NCBI GenBank assembly: GCA_002345845.1 | Contig: DDWF01000201.1 | Span: forward strand, 8,819-28,654 | DNA: 19,836 nucleotides | Reading direction: 5' to 3' | Source of the DNA: Betaproteobacteria bacterium UBA2293 | GTDB taxonomy: Bacteria > Pseudomonadota > Gammaproteobacteria > Burkholderiales > Rhodocyclaceae | Shown here: positions 16,236-19,836 of the stretch, in pieces | How the letters are laid out: each line of letters starts with the position of its first letter | Position numbering within the stretch: the first letter of the stretch is position 1 | Program-made: the position numbers and the translations under genes | Notes under the pieces: generated by a model | Database searches by the model: none | What the model was told of the DNA's origin: nothing | Seen by the model: only the letters and a program-made list of their open reading frames with translations

Positions 16236-17378
16236 TTAGTAAGCGGCGTGGTCGTTTTCACGGATGTAGGCGGCGGTGACCTTGCCGGCCATCACCTTGT
16301 AGGCCCAGCTGGTGTAAACGATGATGATGGGCATGAAGATCAGCGTCGCCCAGAGCATGATGTTCAGCGTCAGCTCGCTGGAGACGCTGTCCCAGACGGT
16401 GAGTCCGGAGCGCAGGTCGGTGGACGAGGGCATCACAAAGGGGAACAGCGAGACGCCGGCGGTACCGATGACGCCGACAATGGCCAGCGACGAGGCGACA
16501 AATGCCGCCAGCGTGGCGCCGTTGACCGCCAGCAGCATGGCCGCCAGCGTGCCGGCGTAAGCCAGTGCCGGCAAGGCCATGGTCGCCGGGGCCTTGTCGT
16601 AGTTGGCGAGCCAGGCGCCGGGTTGGCGGATGACTTCCTTGTCCAGCGGATTGGGCAGTGCATTCGGGTCCACCGCTGAAACGATGGCGTAACCGTCGAT
16701 GCCCTGCCACAGCCAGATGCCGGCGGCCGAGAAGGTGAGCAGCAGGAGGCTGCCGAAGATCAGCATGGCGGTCTGCGTGCGGCGGTAGACTTCATCCTCG
16801 GTGCGGTGCATCAGATACACGGCGCCGTGGAAGGTGATCATCGCCGTCGATACCACGCCGCAGAGCAGGGCGAAGGGATTGAGTAGGCCCCAGAAGCTGC
16901 CGGTGTAGGTCGACATCAGGTTGTCGGCGAAACTGAAGGGCACGCCCTGGAAAAGATTGCCGAAGGCGACGCCGAAAATCAGCGGCGGCACGGCACCGCC
17001 GACGAACAGACCCCAGTCCCAGGTCTTGCGCCAGGTCGGGTTGGCGATCTTGCTCCGGTAGTCAAAGCCGACCGGACGGAAAAACAAGGCCCAGAGGACG
17101 GCCAGCATGGCCCAGTAGAAGCCGGAGAAGGCGGTCGCGTAGACCAGCGGCCAGGCGGCGAAGATGGCGCCGCCACCAGTGATGAACCAGACCTGGTTGC
17201 CGTCCCAGTGGGGGCCGACGGTATTGATGACAATGCGGCGTTCGACATCGTCCTTGCCGACGAAGGGCAGCAGGGTGCCGACGCCCATGTCGTGGCCGTC
17301 CATGATGGCGAAGCCGATCAGCAGGACGCCGACGAGCAGCCACCAGATGAGTTTCAGCGTGGGGTAATCAAAAAGCAT
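16236..17378 (-). CDS. cydB: Cytochrome bd ubiquinol oxidase subunit II
   Basis: CydB is the structural partner of CydA in the quinol oxidase that reduces oxygen to water with high affinity. At 380 residues it matches the E. coli length (379). Diagnostic stretches are IWWLLVGVLLIGFAIMDGHDMGVG, PHWDGNQVWFITGGGAIFAAWP, FFRPVGFDYRSK, VAFGNLFQGVPF and FPFVMPSSTDLRSGLTVWD. About nine membrane helices are expected. GAGGAA upstream of ATG 17378 gives a good ribosome site. The gap from cydA is nine bases and to the Rieske gene 11 bases. Confidence 0.97.
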   Translation of the reverse strand: MLFDYPTLKLIWWLLVGVLLIGFAIMDGHDMGVGTLLPFVGKDDVERRIVINTVGPHWDGNQVWFITGGGAIFAAWPLVYATAFSGFYWAMLAVLWALFFRPVGFDYRSKIANPTWRKTWDWGLFVGGAVPPLIFGVAFGNLFQGVPFSFADNLMSTYTGSFWGLLNPFALLCGVVSTAMITFHGAVYLMHRTEDEVYRRTQTAMLIFGSLLLLTFSAAGIWLWQGIDGYAIVSAVDPNALPNPLDKEVIRQPGAWLANYDKAPATMALPALAYAGTLAAMLLAVNGATLAAFVASSLAIVGVIGTAGVSLFPFVMPSSTDLRSGLTVWDSVSSELTLNIMLWATLIFMPIIIVYTSWAYKVMAGKVTAAYIRENDHAAY

Positions 17379-17387
17379 GGCGGTTCC

Positions 17388-18956
17388 TCAAGCGTGAGCG
17401 GTTGCGTGGGCGGTTTCGTTGTCGTAGCGGCCGGTGCCGAGGCTGCCCGGGCCCTGCTTGGCGAAACGGATCATCAGGTACATCTCGACGATGAGTAGTA
17501 GCGTGTAGAAGCCGATGAAACCGGCCAGCGAGCCGTAGAGACTGTTCACCGTCAATGTCGATACCGACATGTGGGTGGGCAGTACGCCGTAGATGGTCCA
17601 GGGCTGGCGGCCGTATTCGGCGACGAACCAGCCGAGCTCGCAGGAAATCCAGGGGATCGGCAGCATCCACAGCGACCAGCGCAGCAGCCAGGGCTTCTCG
17701 GCGAAGTTGCCCTTGACCGAGTACCACAGGGCGGCACCGAACAGGGCCAGCATCAGGAAGCCGAAGGCGACCATCAGGCGGAAGGTCCAGAACAGCGGGG
17801 CGACGCGCGGAATGGTGTCGGCCACGGCCTTGTCGATGATCTCCGGGGTGACATCGCGCATGTCGGTGACGTACTTCTTGAGCAGCAGGCCAAAGCCGAG
17901 ATCGGCCTTGTGTTCCTCGAACTCTTCCTTGATCGCCGCGTCGGCAGGATCCTTGCGCAGGGCTTCCAGGGCGACGACGGCCTCGATGCCGGAGACGATG
18001 CGCTCACGGTTCTTCTCGCGGATTTCCTTGATGCCGGGAATCTGCTTGTCGAGCGAGCGGGTGCCGATGATGCCCATGACCCAGGGAATCTCGATGGCGA
18101 AGTCGTTCTTCATCTCGGCTTCATTGGGAATGGCGATGACGTTGAAGCCCGCCGGTGCCGGTTCGGTTTCCCACATCGCTTCCATGGCGGCCAGCTTGGT
18201 CTGCTGGGCCTCGCCGACGGTGTAGCCGGATTCGTCGCCGAGCACGATGACCGAGCAGATCGAGGCGAAGCCGAAGGCGGCGGCGATGCGGAAACTCTTC
18301 TTGGCGAAATCGACATTGCGGCCGCGCAGCAGGTAGAAGGCCGAGATCGAGAGGACGAACATGGCCCCGGTGACGTAGCCGGCCGACACGGTATGGACGA
18401 ACTTGGCCTGGGCATCCGGGTTGAACAGCACGGCCCAGAAGTCGACCATTTCCATGCGCATGGTCACGTAGCTGAATTCAGCGCCGACCGGGTTCTGCAT
18501 CCAGCCATTGGCGATCAGGATCCACAGCGCCGACAGGTTGGTGCCGACGGCCATGAGGATGGTCACCAGCAGGTGCTGCTTGCGCGACAGGCGGTCCCAG
18601 CCGAAGAAGAACAGGCCGATGAAGGTCGACTCGAGGAAGAAGGCCATCAGCCCCTCGATCGCCAGCGGCGCACCGAAGATGTCGCCGACGTAGTGCGAGT
18701 AGTAGGCCCAGTTGGTGCCGAACTGGAACTCCATGGTGATGCCGGTGGTGACGCCAAGCGCGAAGTTGATGCCGAACAGCTTGCCCCAGAAACGGGTCAT
18801 GTCCTTGTAGATGGTCTTGCCGGTCATCACGTAGACCGATTCCATGATGACGAGAATCCAGGTCATGCCGATGGTCAGCGGCACGAAGAGGAAGTGGTAC
18901 ATGGCGGTGACGGCGAACTGTAGTCGGGACAGGTCGACGAGTTGCTCACTGAGCAT
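17388..18956 (-). CDS. cydA: Cytochrome bd ubiquinol oxidase subunit I
   Basis: CydA carries the three haems and the quinol site of cytochrome bd. The 522-residue protein is the long Q-loop type like E. coli CydA. By alignment with E. coli (offset of two), haem ligands are His21, His188 and Met395, and the quinol-site residues are Lys254 and Glu259 in [16 protein letters not shown] and the oxygen/proton-path segment [17 protein letters not shown] are intact. The start at 18956 gives [22 protein letters not shown], aligning with the family start, and overlaps the end of cydP by 11 bases. It should be a functional bd-I type oxidase rather than the short-loop CIO type. Confidence 0.97.
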   Translation of the reverse strand: MLSEQLVDLSRLQFAVTAMYHFLFVPLTIGMTWILVIMESVYVMTGKTIYKDMTRFWGKLFGINFALGVTTGITMEFQFGTNWAYYSHYVGDIFGAPLAIEGLMAFFLESTFIGLFFFGWDRLSRKQHLLVTILMAVGTNLSALWILIANGWMQNPVGAEFSYVTMRMEMVDFWAVLFNPDAQAKFVHTVSAGYVTGAMFVLSISAFYLLRGRNVDFAKKSFRIAAAFGFASICSVIVLGDESGYTVGEAQQTKLAAMEAMWETEPAPAGFNVIAIPNEAEMKNDFAIEIPWVMGIIGTRSLDKQIPGIKEIREKNRERIVSGIEAVVALEALRKDPADAAIKEEFEEHKADLGFGLLLKKYVTDMRDVTPEIIDKAVADTIPRVAPLFWTFRLMVAFGFLMLALFGAALWYSVKGNFAEKPWLLRWSLWMLPIPWISCELGWFVAEYGRQPWTIYGVLPTHMSVSTLTVNSLYGSLAGFIGFYTLLLIVEMYLMIRFAKQGPGSLGTGRYDNETAHATAHA

Positions 18957-19146
18957 TGAGGACTCCTTGCTGGGGCGGGTTGACGGCGGGTTGTTCAGGG
19001 CCGGAGAAGTGGCGGGCAGTTGCCGCTACATCGACATCGACCCGGGCGTCGCGGATGAAGGCCCACCAGATGACGGTGATGGCGATCAACTTGACGATCA
19101 GGATGACGACGATCTCCTTGCGCAGATTGCGGTCGCGCGAACGCAT
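18946..19146 (-). CDS. cydP: Cytochrome oxidase putative small subunit CydP
   Basis: This 66-residue protein has one membrane helix ([19 protein letters not shown], about residues 13-31) after a short basic start ([11 protein letters not shown]) and then a hydrophilic tail. The [15 protein letters not shown] pattern and position right before cydA match the CydP family found upstream of cydAB in proteobacteria. CGGAG lies about eight bases before ATG 19146. Its stop overlaps the cydA start by 11 bases. As first gene of the operon it lies about 25 bases after the predicted sigma-54 transcription start. Confidence 0.82.
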   Translation of the reverse strand: MRSRDRNLRKEIVVILIVKLIAITVIWWAFIRDARVDVDVAATARHFSGPEQPAVNPPQQGVLNAQ

Positions 19147-19172
19147 GAACAGACTCCGGTAATGAATATCAG

Positions 19173-19232
19173 CAATTACTTATCAAAAGGCGTGCCAGGT
19201 GGCAGTGGCTTGGTTTGCGCTGTAAGTAATTG
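19173..19232. repeat. Ten-bp inverted repeat flanking the sigma-54 promoter
   Basis: CAATTACTTA (19173-19182) and TAAGTAATTG (19223-19232) are perfect reverse complements, with centres 50 bp apart. The left arm touches the -12 element, so it could be a looping or repressor site. They are AT-rich and unlike nearby sequence. Confidence 0.5.
19182..19197 (-). promoter_or_regulatory. Predicted sigma-54 promoter of the cyd operon
   Basis: On the minus strand TGGCACGCCTTTTGAT matches the consensus TGGCACG-N4-TTGC(A/T) with a perfect -24 element and one mismatch at -12 (GA for GC). Spacing is exact. Transcription would start near 19171, about 25 bases before cydP. A divergent sigma-54 activator gene next door adds strong support. 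Confidence 0.75.
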
Positions 19233-19244
19233 ATTCATAGGTGG

Positions 19245-19261
19245 TGCGACAAGATGTCGCA
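19245..19261. promoter_or_regulatory. Seventeen-bp palindrome, candidate activator binding site (UAS)
   Basis: TGCGACA-AGA-TGTCGCA is a perfect 7-bp inverted repeat with a 3-bp spacer. Its centre is about 82 bp upstream of the predicted cyd transcription start, the usual place for an enhancer-binding protein, and 74 bp upstream of the activator gene start. Binding by the adjacent activator is inferred. Confidence 0.6.
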
Positions 19262-19271
19262 GGCCTGTTTT

Positions 19272-19326
19272 TGGCTGCCATGTGGCACAATGGCAGTCAT
19301 TGGCAGTTTGGTGGCGGAGATTTGGC
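19272..19326. promoter_or_regulatory. Repeated TGGC motifs and imperfect inverted repeat before the second activator
   Basis: TGGC occurs at 19272, 19284, 19291, 19301, 19312 and 19323, several of them about one helical turn apart. TGGCTGCCAT (19272-19281) and ATGGCAGTCA (19290-19299) form an inverted repeat matching at nine of ten positions, and TGGCAGT is repeated at 19291 and 19301. It may be an operator for autoregulation; it also overlaps the GGAG ribosome site region. Confidence 0.4.
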
Positions 19327-19836
19327 ATGGGCACGAAAAAGCAATCCCTCAGCGAACTGGTCTCGTTTCTGCAAACGCTACCCGAACCGCATATTCTCTG
19401 TGACCGCGGTTATCGCATCATTGCCGCCAACGATGCCTACCGGCAGAACTGGGTTGGCACGACAGACATCGTCGGGCGCAAGTGCTACGAAGTCTCGCAT
19501 CGCTACTCGGTGCCCTGCGACCAGGCCGGCGAATCCTGTCCGCTGCAGCGCAGCCTGCGCTCCGGTCAGCGCGAGCGGGTGCTGCACCTGCATCACACGC
19601 CGCATGGCGAAAGTTTCGAGAATATCGAGCTGTCGCCGATTCGCGATGCCGCCGGCGAAATCGTCTATTACATCGAGAAGCTGGAGCCATTGCCCGGTGC
19701 CCGCAGCCGCGAGCATGCTCAGGGCCTGATCGGGCGTTCACCGGCCTTCCTGCGCATGATGGAAATGGTGGCCCGGGTGGCCCCGTCGGCGGCCGCCGTG
19801 TTGCTGCAGGGTGAATCGGGCACCGGCAAGGAACTG
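19327..19836 (+). CDS. Sigma-54-dependent activator with Cys-PAS domain, second copy (3' end outside window)
   Basis: The first 170 residues of an enhancer-binding protein are present; the frame is open at the window edge. The PAS (about residues 8-128) has Cys53, Cys64 and Cys71 in [19 protein letters not shown] and the histidine group LHLHHTP, like the activator at 8262. The AAA+ domain begins with [15 protein letters not shown] and the Walker A reads GESGTGKEL, cut by the edge. GGAG lies about nine bases before ATG 19327. It is divergent from the cyd operon, whose promoter has a sigma-54 signature, so it is the most probable activator of that operon. The GAFTGA loop and DNA-binding domain are not visible here. 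Confidence 0.88.
   Translation, partial: MGTKKQSLSELVSFLQTLPEPHILCDRGYRIIAANDAYRQNWVGTTDIVGRKCYEVSHRYSVPCDQAGESCPLQRSLRSGQRERVLHLHHTPHGESFENIELSPIRDAAGEIVYYIEKLEPLPGARSREHAQGLIGRSPAFLRMMEMVARVAPSAAAVLLQGESGTGKEL

Noticed and set aside
17571..18923. Long open frame (450 codons) on the plus strand across cydA
   Set aside because: It is antisense to cydA, whose identity is certain; the frame stays open because of the high G/C third-position bias and its translation has no family features.
19147..19326. FNR/Anr-type box in the cyd promoter region
   Set aside because: No TTGAT-N4-ATCAA arrangement is found on either strand; single TTGAT words lack the second half.

Overview
The window looks like chromosome of a GC-rich betaproteobacterium, most likely of the Rhodocyclales (Dechloromonas/Azonexus type). 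This is inferred from protein resemblance, the strong G/C bias at third codon positions, and the mix of genes: an Aer-like receptor, PAS-GGDEF-EAL, CcoG, cytochrome bd and sigma-54 activators. I see no tRNA, rRNA, insertion sequence, phage gene or CRISPR array.

Layout. (1) Positions 1-3688, minus strand: a PAS-GGDEF-EAL c-di-GMP protein followed by an Aer-like aerotaxis receptor that runs off the left edge. (2) 3928-6438: a small S4 RNA-binding protein (+), a small arginine-rich unknown (-), a TDT/SLAC1-type membrane transporter (+) and a closely spaced alpha/beta hydrolase (+). (3) 6450-9596: ccoG (-) with a clear terminator, and a divergent sigma-54 activator whose PAS domain carries a C-x10-C-x6-C pattern. 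The 347-bp gap between them contains several small palindromes. (4) 9625-12782, minus strand: a MacAB/Lol-like exporter operon (adaptor, permease, ATPase). (5) 12933-13904: a BASS/ACR3-like transporter. (6) 14108-19146, minus strand: a long cytochrome bd operon reading cydP-cydA-cydB-Rieske protein-cydX-ybgE-NifX-like protein-small orf-conserved hypothetical, closed by a terminator. (7) 19327-19836: the start of a second Cys-PAS sigma-54 activator, divergent from the cyd operon and closely related to the one beside ccoG.

The most interesting part is the right-hand third. The cytochrome bd operon contains a complete PetA-type Rieske iron-sulfur protein between cydB and cydX, with no cytochrome b or c1 gene nearby. 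It also has a tail of small proteins, one with a histidine-rich end. Upstream of cydP is a near-consensus sigma-54 promoter (TGGCACG-N4-TTGAT), and about 80 bp further upstream a perfect 17-bp palindrome. Across from it lies the Cys-PAS activator. The arrangement suggests that this oxidase is switched on by sigma-54 RNA polymerase through a cysteine-containing PAS sensor, rather than by FNR/ArcA-type control. The paralogous activator next to ccoG (a cbb3 oxidase assembly factor) suggests two related sensors for high-affinity oxygen respiration. The operon structure and DNA motifs are read from the sequence; the regulatory logic and the role of the Rieske protein are inference.
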